From NCBI GenBank assembly GCA_051656605.1, contig JBOGCF010000036.1:124001-188000 (forward strand): 64,000 nucleotides of DNA, in the 5' to 3' direction. Below the pieces are notes generated by a model, which saw only the letters and a program-made list of their open reading frames with translations, ran no database searches and was not told the DNA's origin. The DNA is from UBA12018 sp051656605. GTDB lineage: Bacteria; Bacteroidota; Bacteroidia; Bacteroidales; CAMTPD01. The position numbers were made by a program, and so were the translations under genes. Every line of letters starts with the position of its first letter. Position 1 is the stretch's first letter. Shown one piece after another: positions 35,749 through 43,888 of the stretch.

Positions 35749-36900
35749 ATGAAAAGACCAAGTTTAAAAACGACAACCTATAATTGCCGAGGTTTCATCA
35801 TGACCTCAATGATTGGTACTATGGTATTTACGGCATGCACATCTGTGAATAAGCAAATATTAATAGAGCAAACAGCTGTTGTAGATTTACTTAATCCAGT
35901 AGAAGTTCCTCTTTCTAAAGTTGTTTCACAGATATCGATTGTCCCTCTAGAAACCACCGGAGCTTCCTTGTTACATGAGTTTAATCCCTCTTCGCTATGG
36001 GTCGGTGATGAGTATATTTTAGTAGCATCTAATGGATTGATGCAATTTGATCGTACAGGAAAGTTTATTAAAAAATTAATAGCAAAAGGAGAAGGGCCTA
36101 ATGAGGTATCGTTCACTGGTGATTTTGTAGTTCAAGATAATAAAATATACATGACGGTCGGAACAATGTGTAAGGTCTTTGATATGGATGGTAAAATTGT
36201 TGAGTCATATCAAATTCCGGTTTATCCGATGGGATTTAGCTTCTCTCCTAATGGAAAAGAAATTGTTGCCGCGCTTCCTGGTTTTGGAAAGAATGCTATC
36301 CAACGTATGGCCTTTTTTCAAGTAAATCAAGATCCAGAGATAATTTTAAGAAGTTCTATCGCGGGAGAGGTGGGTGAAGAGTCTTCAATGTTGGGTCAAG
36401 AAGCAGTATTCAAAACAAATGGTCAAAATGTTTATGTAAAAGAGATATTAAATGATACGGTCTTTGCAGTTAACTTTACAGATAAAAGACTCGAGCCTTT
36501 TTTGATTCTTAATTTTGGCACGAAACATAGTGAACCGTCTAAGCGCTATGAGTTATCACGTCAAGAATTAATGATGAGCTATCCGTACAATAATATCATT
36601 GGAGTTAATAATCAGTATGTTGTTATTAGCAGTTCATGCCCTAGTATAGAGAAGCAGCAAATGATACCATCGGTAGTATTTTATGATCTGAAAGACGGTT
36701 CTACAGTTGCAGGTCGATTGAAATATGCCGATAATCAATTACAAAGTTTAGATCACTCAACTATATCACAATTAAGTGAAACAGATTGTTCTTACTTTTA
36801 TCCATCAACAATGACTCAAAATGGGAAAGAGCTAGTTGCAGTAGTTCAACCGCAAAATGAAGATAACCCCATTCTAATATTTGCGACAATTAATGACTAA
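35749..36900 (+). CDS. Six-bladed beta-propeller lipoprotein
   Basis: A 383-residue protein with a lipoprotein-type signal ending in FTAC (Cys30) and a six-bladed propeller of the kind common in Bacteroidetes. The opening SIVPLETTGASLL, the GEGPNEV motif and the closing NEDNPILIFATI are shared in form with three other propeller proteins in this window (48959, 58637 and 59797), which have GQGPEEF and ENPILV-like ends. The role of this family is unknown; many lie next to glycan-use operons and may sit on the outer membrane. An internal ATG at codon 18 is an alternative start. Confidence 0.8.
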   Translation: MKRPSLKTTTYNCRGFIMTSMIGTMVFTACTSVNKQILIEQTAVVDLLNPVEVPLSKVVSQISIVPLETTGASLLHEFNPSSLWVGDEYILVASNGLMQFDRTGKFIKKLIAKGEGPNEVSFTGDFVVQDNKIYMTVGTMCKVFDMDGKIVESYQIPVYPMGFSFSPNGKEIVAALPGFGKNAIQRMAFFQVNQDPEIILRSSIAGEVGEESSMLGQEAVFKTNGQNVYVKEILNDTVFAVNFTDKRLEPFLILNFGTKHSEPSKRYELSRQELMMSYPYNNIIGVNNQYVVISSSCPSIEKQQMIPSVVFYDLKDGSTVAGRLKYADNQLQSLDHSTISQLSETDCSYFYPSTMTQNGKELVAVVQPQNEDNPILIFATIND

Positions 36901-36906
36901 ATAAGA

Positions 36907-36938
36907 ATCCTCAAGCCGATTAGTTTCGACTTGAGGAT
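36907..36938 (+). terminator. Terminator after the propeller gene
   Basis: A 9-bp perfect stem (ATCCTCAAG with CTTGAGGAT) followed by TGTTCTTTTTG. Confidence 0.75.
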
Positions 36939-36939
36939 G

Positions 36940-36957
36940 TTCTTTTTGTTTAAACGG
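36940..36957. repeat. 18-bp direct repeat, copy 1
   Basis: TTCTTTTTGTTTAAACGG, exactly repeated at 37391-37408. The two copies flank the small gene at 36998-37363. Confidence 0.8.
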
Positions 36958-36997
36958 TAATATGTGTGTAATAGTCAATAACGATTTTACAATTCGT

Positions 36998-37363
36998 TTA
37001 TTCAGCTGGAGTTGCAGGTTCAGCAGGTGTTGTTGGTTCTGCCGGAGTTGTAGCTGCTGGTTCAATAACTTCTTCACCAGTTTCTTTGAATAGGCTTACA
37101 ACTTCTTTACCTTCAGTTGTTTCAGCTGTGATTTGATAGATCATTGTTTCTTTGTCAACTGCTGCTTTTTTGATTGTTGATCCTTCGTGTTTTTTAGCAA
37201 CAGCATCTGTTACAGCTTTAGGCACTTCTATGATTTCGATTACTGTATATTCTTCTGTATCCATTACTGTTGATAAGATTACAGACTGAGCAGGAGTTAG
37301 TGCTGCGTTTGTTGTAAATCCGATACCTGATACAAGGGCGATTGCAAATAATAACTTTTTCAT
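36998..37363 (-). CDS. Small secreted protein with Pro-Ala-Glu-Thr tail (PepSY-like)
   Basis: A 121-residue protein from the ATG at 37363 (MKKLLFAIALVSGIGFTTNA signal peptide). The middle (EVPKAVTDAVAKKHEGSTI, then KETMIYQITAETTEGKEV) has the helix-strand-strand pattern of PepSY-like domains found in secreted Bacteroidetes proteins. The tail is a low-complexity run of PAEPTTPAEP units. The gene is flanked by an 18-bp direct repeat and is alone between genes of opposite strand. Its function is unknown; the fold call is tentative. Confidence 0.6.
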   Translation of the reverse strand: MKKLLFAIALVSGIGFTTNAALTPAQSVILSTVMDTEEYTVIEIIEVPKAVTDAVAKKHEGSTIKKAAVDKETMIYQITAETTEGKEVVSLFKETGEEVIEPAATTPAEPTTPAEPATPAE

Positions 37364-37672
37364 AACTGTTTGTTTTAATAGGTTCAAAATTTCTTTTTGT
37401 TTAAACGGCAACTTTGAAAGCGCCTTACACTTATATTAATGAGAAAACCATGCCGTCTTTTCTTAGTGATGGTCTTTTTGTTGTGTAAAGTGTTATTTTA
37501 TAGGGTTGTAAGATGCTTGTGGTATCACTTCTATTATTCTGGAATGTGTAGAAAGGGGTGTGGTAACGTAGAATAGTTCTACACTATTTATTGTGGAATT
37601 GAGGTAATGCAACAACGGCCCGAAGATTAACATCGAGCCGTTTGTAATATATAAGTAGTCTAGAATCAGTCT
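37364..37672. other. Gene-free region upstream of the small secreted protein gene
   Basis: About 310 bases with no supported gene. It holds the second copy of the 18-bp direct repeat in the leader of the leftward gene and a weak inverted repeat AACGGC/GCCGTT (37614-37641) that may end the GH110 transcript. No clear promoter box was seen. Confidence 0.6.
37391..37408. repeat. 18-bp direct repeat, copy 2
   Basis: Identical to 36940-36957 and in the same orientation, 28 bases before the start codon at 37363 on the minus strand. Confidence 0.8.
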
Positions 37673-39370
37673 TTAGAGTGCCTCAATTCGATTATCTTTT
37701 ACCGTAACGTTCTCACATTGTTCAGTGCGAATCAATTGGGTAATTTCATTTGTTGAGCTATTTGTAATAAAGAAATTATCTTTTACTAAAAGGCCATTAG
37801 TCGCTTTGGCAAAGATGGCATCCGCATTCAGTAAATCGAATCGATTATCGCAGATCGTTATATTTTTATGAATAGCACCTTCATATTTTCCATTTTCAGG
37901 AGCAATACAAATAACCGGACTTCCACATTCGATAAATTGATTGTTACGAATGGTTACATCGGCAACAGGGCCCGATTCAAACCAGCTTCTTCCCTCATTG
38001 GCAATAAGTATAGCACTCATTGGCATTCTTAAGAAAATATTGTTCTCGATAACGATCTTTCTGCGTGTAGTCACAAGGATACCTCTAGTAGGAATACTAG
38101 CAAAGAAGTTATTATTGATCTCCACCTCAGGTGTCCATGTTGTATTTTCAACCACGACATCCGGTTTTGTTTTAATCTCGTTTGATATATTTGAGTTCAA
38201 TGTCAGAAGAATATCACGATCGTTTATTCGTTCTACTTTCTTTATTTTAGCTTGTTGCAAACATAAAAGAGAGTTGGCATCAACAATATCAATGTAATCT
38301 CCGGCAAAGAACTGTTCAAGTCCATACGTTTGAGGATGCATGAAACGGATCTTGATCTGATTAGGAGCAGGGTATTCTACAATACGCAAATGTGTGCCGT
38401 GAATATTGATTGGATCATCATGAGCACCTATAAAACGAGAATTGGTTACTTTAACTTTTCCTTTGCATCCCGAGAATTGAAGAAAATCAGCAAAGCCTAC
38501 ATCTGTACGCCCTTTACCATACTCTGGTTCACAAAGTAAACGGTCGTAGTTTAGGTTTTCAGAAACTTGCGAAACGATCCCGAAGTTGCCCATAAAATGA
38601 AAGCCAATATTTTGCAGATGAATGTTTCTACTCAAATTAACCAAGCCGGCTACCTCGTCACGAATTCCATCCCGCATTTGAAAAACTTGTCCCGGTTTGC
38701 ACGTAGGAGCTTTATCTTTATAATTAAAGCGAATAAGTCCTGGTTCAAGTTCGATAGCCTTCTCAAGATTACTCAATGGAGAGGTATGACGGATGTTTAA
38801 TGTCGTTGTCGGATCGTATAATTGAGCTATCCCACCAGTTAAAGACCAACTCTTACCTACCCAAGCAAAGCGTCCGTCTGTTATTGTATAGTTGCTAAGC
38901 GGATGCGCTTTAGCTACGATGTACTTATCGCCACGTTCTATTACCGTCATTTCAGGAACAGTAGGATCAGAAGCTTTTATTGAAATGTTTTTGATGGTAA
39001 TATTTTCACTTTTGTCAATGGCAAATGGAGTCATTTCTCCATGAGTTATTAAAAAGGCACCATTGCCATCAATGGTAAGATTCTTCGCATCCTTGATCCA
39101 AAGACCAATGTGTTTCGTTTGATCCGGGTTTTCGCTTTCACTCGCCGTGTTTGAAACAAAATAAAGATGCTTTGATGCATTTGCTCTGCTGATGTGATAA
39201 TTTCCACTTTCAAACCGAATCGTAATAGGCTTACCGTTGTGTTTTCGAGCCTCGTCGATGGCTTGTTGAATACGTTGAGTTGCATCCTCTGTTGTGTATT
39301 TTACAACAATTGTTTTTGCCGATATAGTAGCCGACAAAAATAGCATTAAAGAGATAATTGTGTGTTTCAT
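37673..39370 (-). CDS. GH110 alpha-1,3-galactosidase, parallel beta-helix
   Basis: A 565-residue secreted enzyme starting at the ATG at 39370 (MKHTIISLMLFLSATISA signal peptide). Repeated short strands (DAKNLTIDGNGAF, SENITIKNISI, SRNIHLQNIGF, and RRKIVIENNIF) form a right-handed beta-helix. The catalytic-type blocks of GH110 are present: FADFLQFSG (Asp295 of this start) and RFIGAHDDPINIHGTH (Asp318-Asp319). GH110 enzymes release alpha-1,3-linked galactose, including the blood-group B determinant, from the non-reducing end with inversion. It is divergent from the GH29 gene, with candidate promoters for both in between. Confidence 0.9.
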   Translation of the reverse strand: MKHTIISLMLFLSATISAKTIVVKYTTEDATQRIQQAIDEARKHNGKPITIRFESGNYHISRANASKHLYFVSNTASESENPDQTKHIGLWIKDAKNLTIDGNGAFLITHGEMTPFAIDKSENITIKNISIKASDPTVPEMTVIERGDKYIVAKAHPLSNYTITDGRFAWVGKSWSLTGGIAQLYDPTTTLNIRHTSPLSNLEKAIELEPGLIRFNYKDKAPTCKPGQVFQMRDGIRDEVAGLVNLSRNIHLQNIGFHFMGNFGIVSQVSENLNYDRLLCEPEYGKGRTDVGFADFLQFSGCKGKVKVTNSRFIGAHDDPINIHGTHLRIVEYPAPNQIKIRFMHPQTYGLEQFFAGDYIDIVDANSLLCLQQAKIKKVERINDRDILLTLNSNISNEIKTKPDVVVENTTWTPEVEINNNFFASIPTRGILVTTRRKIVIENNIFLRMPMSAILIANEGRSWFESGPVADVTIRNNQFIECGSPVICIAPENGKYEGAIHKNITICDNRFDLLNADAIFAKATNGLLVKDNFFITNSSTNEITQLIRTEQCENVTVKDNRIEAL

Positions 39371-39411
39371 GATTGTGTCAAAGTTACAATGCTGCAATGT
39401 TACGAAAAAAA

Positions 39412-39419
39412 CAAATATA
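39412..39419 (-). promoter_or_regulatory. Candidate -7 box for the GH110 gene
   Basis: Reads TATATTTG on the minus strand. A second match TAACTTTG at 39386-39379 is closer to the start codon; which is used cannot be told. Confidence 0.4.
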
Positions 39420-39523
39420 AAATGCCATTTCAAAGTAAGAGAGTGAGCATTTATTTGCTTATTAATCTTTTTATTAGAACTTGAAAAAACTTCGGTAAAG
39501 TATCGTTTGTAATATGAAACAAT

Positions 39524-39531
39524 TATATTTG
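39524..39531 (+). promoter_or_regulatory. Candidate -7 box for the GH29 gene
   Basis: Reads TATATTTG, 35 bases before the ATG at 39567, with TTTG 14 bases upstream. Confidence 0.45.
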
Positions 39532-39566
39532 TTTCTATATTTCTTCTTCAATAAATTCATAATACC

Positions 39567-40604
39567 ATGATTCAGCAAGTTTTTCTTAAGATGCTTATTA
39601 GCATTATAGCAATGTTACCTTTGCTTACAAGTTGTTCGTTGTCGCGATCGTCAAACGAAATTTCAAGAACTCCTTTACCTGATACAGTTAGAGCAAAAGA
39701 GATCCAAGATATGCGTTTTGGAATGTTTATCTGTTGGTCGTTTAGTACGTTTTCGGGCAAAGAGTGGACTGGAGAAGAGCATGGGCCTGATTTTTTCACA
39801 GCTACAGGATGTAATACCGATCAATGGGCAAGAACGGCAAAAGAAGCCGGCATGAATTACATTCTATTCTTGACGAAACATCACGATGGCTTTTGTTTAT
39901 GGGATACAGAAACGACAGATCTTAAATCGATCAATGCTCCCATCAAACTCGACGTTTTGAGTAAACTGAGACAATCGTGTGATAAATACGGAATAAAGTT
40001 GGCCCTGTATTTCTCCGAAGGAGATTGGAATTGGCCGGGAGCAGAACGTGGTGGTTGGATGAAAGGAGGTGCTAATCCTGAAATGAAGAAAGCACAATTA
40101 AAAGAACTGCTAACGAATTACGGACCGATTGAATTCATTTGGTTTGATGCGGCAGTAGGAGATGGAGGTCTGAGTCACCAAGAAACAGTTGAGTGGGTAC
40201 ATCAGTTTCAACCAAATACTTTTTGTGGATTCAATGCGTTAGAACCAGCCGGCCGACTTAGTCTGCGAGAGCGAGGAGCACCGGGGCCCATTGGCGGTGA
40301 CGGACTTACTTGGGTAGAGGATGCCGGCGAAAACGAGAAACAATATAAAGGATACCATGTGGCTGAGTTTACCTATCCGATCTTACCAAAACGAGAAGGC
40401 GGTGCAGACTGGTTTTACTCGTTGCCAATTCATGATAATCTTTGTATTTCAGCACAGAAAATATTTGAAGATTATCAGGGAGCTGTAACGTATGGAAATA
40501 TCTTTTCTTTGAATATCGGACCCAATTACGAAGGCAATATCCGCGAGATAGATGTAAAAACACTTCAAGAAGTAGGACGTATGATTGCAGGTGCAAAAGA
40601 ATAA
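39567..40604 (+). CDS. GH29 alpha-L-fucosidase, short lipoprotein form
   Basis: A 345-residue enzyme with a lipoprotein signal ending in LLTSC (Cys23). The (beta/alpha)8 barrel shows the GH29 blocks MRFGMFICWSFSTF, LFLTKHHDGFCLWDT, KLALYFSEGDW, and the nucleophile region EFIWFDAAVGD with Asp194. GH29 enzymes release fucose from alpha-1,3/4 (and sometimes other) links with retention. The protein ends soon after the barrel, lacking the C-terminal beta-sandwich of longer family members (about 450 residues or more), which is common in subfamily B-like forms. It is followed by a hairpin at 40619-40658. Confidence 0.88.
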   Translation: MIQQVFLKMLISIIAMLPLLTSCSLSRSSNEISRTPLPDTVRAKEIQDMRFGMFICWSFSTFSGKEWTGEEHGPDFFTATGCNTDQWARTAKEAGMNYILFLTKHHDGFCLWDTETTDLKSINAPIKLDVLSKLRQSCDKYGIKLALYFSEGDWNWPGAERGGWMKGGANPEMKKAQLKELLTNYGPIEFIWFDAAVGDGGLSHQETVEWVHQFQPNTFCGFNALEPAGRLSLRERGAPGPIGGDGLTWVEDAGENEKQYKGYHVAEFTYPILPKREGGADWFYSLPIHDNLCISAQKIFEDYQGAVTYGNIFSLNIGPNYEGNIREIDVKTLQEVGRMIAGAKE

Positions 40605-40618
40605 AGTACGACAACTGT

Positions 40619-40658
40619 TTAGCGTTGGGGATTTTGTCAAATAAAAACTCAACGCTAA
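40619..40658 (+). terminator. Candidate terminator after GH29
   Basis: A 9-bp stem (TTAGCGTTG with CAACGCTAA) followed by TCTTTAT. Confidence 0.65.
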
Positions 40659-40787
40659 TCTTTATACAAGATTTAAAATATTTGCAGAATAGATTCTCAA
40701 TAAAACACAAAGATCAATAATGATCGATTGCTATTTGGTGCAACCTATATATATTCGCAATCAGCAAAACATCTAATAGTCATATCA

Positions 40788-41435
40788 ATGGTAAGACGAA
40801 TATTCTTATTTCTGGTTGTTTTATTTTCTACACTTACACTATGGGCCCAGCAAACAAAGTACTACGATACCTTGTCGAAGGTTGAAGTAGACAAATTGCG
40901 TGCAGAGTATGGAAGAAATAAAGCTTATCCCAAAGAATACGAACAGCAGTTTCTACTTGCTTTATCACATTATCCTGAATTGAAGGATGTGGTGATTGAA
41001 CTAAAGTACTCGAAAGAACGTACTACGATGGCTTGCCGACCGAAGATAACCTCTTTATTCTCTGCAGAAAGAACCTATTATATTTTGATTAATGATAAAG
41101 AGGATTTTGATGGCATCCTTCTAGAAGATGTCCCTTTTAATGCGCAGATTGGAGTTATAGGCCATGAATTGGCACACGTTGTTGACTTTGAAGATAAGAC
41201 GTTAACAGGTGTAGTCAAAACCGGACTCGGTTATCTAAAAGAAAACTATAAACGTAAATTAGAGCATAAGATCGACTCAATGACAACAGCTCATGGCTTG
41301 GGATGGCAGTTGTATGAATGGGCAACCTACTCAATGTTTGAAGCTCCTTTTGCTACACAAACCTACAAAGACTTTAAAAAGCGCATCTATATGTCACCCG
41401 ATCAAATAATGGAACTCCTCGAAAGTGATGTTTAA
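40788..41435 (+). CDS. Secreted HExxH protein, putative metalloprotease
   Basis: A 215-residue protein starting at the ATG at 40788 (MVRRIFLFLVVLFSTLTLWA signal peptide, cleavage before QQTKYY). A zinc-protease-like motif GHELAHVVDFEDK lies near residue 125, with Glu as possible base and the trailing Asp/Glu residues as possible third ligand. The rest is helical and basic. I do not recognise the family; it is smaller than most secreted zinc proteases and a structural rather than catalytic metal is possible. It lies between fucosidase genes on the same strand but has no clear link to glycan use. Confidence 0.6.
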   Translation: MVRRIFLFLVVLFSTLTLWAQQTKYYDTLSKVEVDKLRAEYGRNKAYPKEYEQQFLLALSHYPELKDVVIELKYSKERTTMACRPKITSLFSAERTYYILINDKEDFDGILLEDVPFNAQIGVIGHELAHVVDFEDKTLTGVVKTGLGYLKENYKRKLEHKIDSMTTAHGLGWQLYEWATYSMFEAPFATQTYKDFKKRIYMSPDQIMELLESDV

Positions 41436-41514
41436 TTAGTTAGGTAAATACGTCTATTTTATTGTTTGGATGGTGTATTTGCTACAATCCTTCGGTTGTT
41501 GTGAAAAAGATTAT

Positions 41515-41522
41515 TATTTTTG
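41515..41522 (+). promoter_or_regulatory. Candidate -7 box for the GH95-like/GH2 transcript
   Basis: Reads TATTTTTG, an exact TAnnTTTG match, about 95 bases before the ATG at 41618. Confidence 0.45.
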
Positions 41523-41617
41523 ACCAAAACTAGTGTTTAAGGTTGCGATTTGATTTACGTAAGCCTGATCTGATTACCATCTTTACGAACAATAAAAACT
41601 TAACGACGTATTTTGCC

Positions 41618-43870
41618 ATGAAAAACAAGTTGGCCACATTTATACTTGCATGCAGTTTTGCATGTCATTGTTTTGCGCAAAAACAAAACAACAATGCATT
41701 GGATGTCGTATCCAAGCATACAATCCGTTTTGACGCGCCACCTTCAAAAATACCTGTTCAGCATTCGGTCGATGCACCGTTACTTGGCAATGGAAGTATT
41801 GCGGTTGCTTTGGCCGGATCCCCCGATAAACAAACATTCTACATTGCACGAAATGACTTCTGGCGATTAAAGTCGGCACTTGATGCATCCTATCCTGCCG
41901 TATTGGGGAAAGTGGAGCTATCCATTCCGGCATTGGAAAACGCAAGTTATAAGGTAGAGCAACGTCTCGACAATGCATCAACTACAGCTACCTTCACCCG
42001 GGGAAAGCAAACGCTAACCTATACCACCTATGTAAATGCTACCGAAGATTTGCTGCTAATCGAACTGAAACTGCAAGGGGGAGGAATGATGAAAGGAAGC
42101 CTGGGTTTGAGTTTGCCCGAAGAAGGGAAAGAGATTGTAAACCGTCCACCGCTCGAACGCATATTCCCAACCGTGGCTTCTGTACAAAAACCATCCGCGA
42201 ATACCCTGATCTTAGAAAGAGGTTTTGTCGAAGAGGTAGATATCCCAACGCGGGCAGCAATTGCAGTACGCATATTAGGTCAAGACGATATCACGTTTGA
42301 GTTGCAATCAGGCAAACCAATCCATATTATATGCGCGGTATCGAGCGACTTTAAAGCACCGGATTGTGTTGCAGCAGCAACCGCAAAGGTAGCATCGATC
42401 GAAAAAGGAGCACTAAAAGGATTACAACAGAAACACGAACAATGGTGGAGCGACTATTGGAACAAGTCATACGTTACAATACCGGACAAAGAAATTGAGA
42501 AGCACTATTATTTATCATTGTACGGGATGGGCTCTTGTAGCCGTGACGCAGATTTTGCACCGTCTATATTTGGTTCGTGGATCACCAAAGAGCGCCCGTT
42601 CTGGAACGGAGACTACCATCTCAACTACAACCATATGGCTCCGTACTATGCACTTTACTCGGCCAACCGACTGGAGCAGGCTATGCCTTATACCAACTCG
42701 ATGCTTCCGCAAATCGAACGCGGCAAGCATTATTCGTTACGCGTTACAGGAATCAAAGACGGCATTATGTTGCCCGTAGGAGCAGGTCCTTTGGGTATTG
42801 AAACATGCAGGCGCGATACATTTATGGAAAACCATTACAGCGGATGGATCAAAGAAGAACATGTGCAAGGCGATGGTTTCTTTATGGGGCAAAAGAGTAA
42901 TTCTTCGTATGCCGTGGTAAACATGTCGATGCACTTTTACCGCACTTGGGACAAAGCATATGCGCAGCGCGTGTATCCGTTTGTAAAGGGCGTTGCAAAC
43001 TTTTGGAAAGGATATCTGTCGAAAGAAGGCGACCGATACGTAATATACAACGATGCCATTCACGAAGGAACCATAGGGACGATGAATCCGATCCTTTCTC
43101 TCGGCTTGGCACGTATGGTACTTCAAACTGCCATTGACATGAGCGAATACTTGGATGAAGACACCGCATCAAGAGAGAACTGGGCAGATCTAAAAGCAAA
43201 ACTTTCCGACTTTCCGTTGCAGGAGCGCGATGGTAAAACTATATTTCGCTATACAGAGAAAGGGGTAGATTGGTGGGGCGACAATACGCTTGGTATACAA
43301 CATATCTATCCGGCCGGACAAATCGGATTGGCAAGCAACCCCTCACTACTAGAGACTGCACACAACACCATCGATGTAATGCAGCGATGGATCGACTTCA
43401 ACGGGTCTAATAGTTTCTTTCCCGCAGCCGTGCGCGTAGGATACAATGCCGATACCATTCTCTCAAAACTCAATCGTTACGTAAACAATACATATCCGAA
43501 TGGATTTCAGCGCAACAATCCGCACGGAATCGAAAACTTTAGTACCACTCCCAATACCATCAATGAAATGCTATGTATGGGGCATCAAGATGTGGTTCGC
43601 GTATTCCCGGTGTGGCCTACCGAGCAAGATGCCACCTTTGAGCGAATCCGTGTAGAAGGAGCTTTTCTGGTTTCGGGAAGCATCAAGAAAGGTCAGATTG
43701 GTCCGGTAACAATTACGAGCGAACAAGGAAGGCCACTTGTTTTGCAGAATCCATGGCACGGTAAATCCGTGAAAATAACATCTACATCCGGTGATCATAT
43801 CATTCAAGAAGGAGCGCAACTAAGTGTATCAACACATCCAGGTGAAACATATTTTTTTACAATAAACTAA
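41618..43870 (+). CDS. GH95-like glycoside hydrolase, probable fucosidase
   Basis: A 750-residue secreted enzyme from the ATG at 41618 (MKNKLATFILACSFACHCFA signal peptide). The N-terminal beta-sandwich (APLLGNGSIAVALAG and YIARNDFWR) and the following (alpha/alpha)6 barrel resemble GH95, which removes alpha-1,2-fucose (some members alpha-L-galactose). Barrel landmarks are WNGDYHLNYNHMAPYY, IYPAGQIGL and GIENFSTTPNTINEML; they differ from the textbook GH95 signatures (NxNMNYW and DGNFG), so assignment to GH95 proper or to a related clan GH-L family is open. It lies 18 bases before the GH2 gene in one transcript. Confidence 0.65.
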   Translation: MKNKLATFILACSFACHCFAQKQNNNALDVVSKHTIRFDAPPSKIPVQHSVDAPLLGNGSIAVALAGSPDKQTFYIARNDFWRLKSALDASYPAVLGKVELSIPALENASYKVEQRLDNASTTATFTRGKQTLTYTTYVNATEDLLLIELKLQGGGMMKGSLGLSLPEEGKEIVNRPPLERIFPTVASVQKPSANTLILERGFVEEVDIPTRAAIAVRILGQDDITFELQSGKPIHIICAVSSDFKAPDCVAAATAKVASIEKGALKGLQQKHEQWWSDYWNKSYVTIPDKEIEKHYYLSLYGMGSCSRDADFAPSIFGSWITKERPFWNGDYHLNYNHMAPYYALYSANRLEQAMPYTNSMLPQIERGKHYSLRVTGIKDGIMLPVGAGPLGIETCRRDTFMENHYSGWIKEEHVQGDGFFMGQKSNSSYAVVNMSMHFYRTWDKAYAQRVYPFVKGVANFWKGYLSKEGDRYVIYNDAIHEGTIGTMNPILSLGLARMVLQTAIDMSEYLDEDTASRENWADLKAKLSDFPLQERDGKTIFRYTEKGVDWWGDNTLGIQHIYPAGQIGLASNPSLLETAHNTIDVMQRWIDFNGSNSFFPAAVRVGYNADTILSKLNRYVNNTYPNGFQRNNPHGIENFSTTPNTINEMLCMGHQDVVRVFPVWPTEQDATFERIRVEGAFLVSGSIKKGQIGPVTITSEQGRPLVLQNPWHGKSVKITSTSGDHIIQEGAQLSVSTHPGETYFFTIN

Positions 43871-43888
43871 TACCATACTAGCAAATCA

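Noticed and set aside
36998..37363. Insertion sequence bounded by the 18-bp direct repeats
   Set aside because: There are no terminal inverted repeats or transposase, and 18 bp is long for a target-site duplication.
39567..40604. Truncated pseudogene of GH29
   Set aside because: The barrel, histidine motif and nucleophile Asp194 are intact and the frame is clean; the missing C-terminal domain is a known variation of the family.
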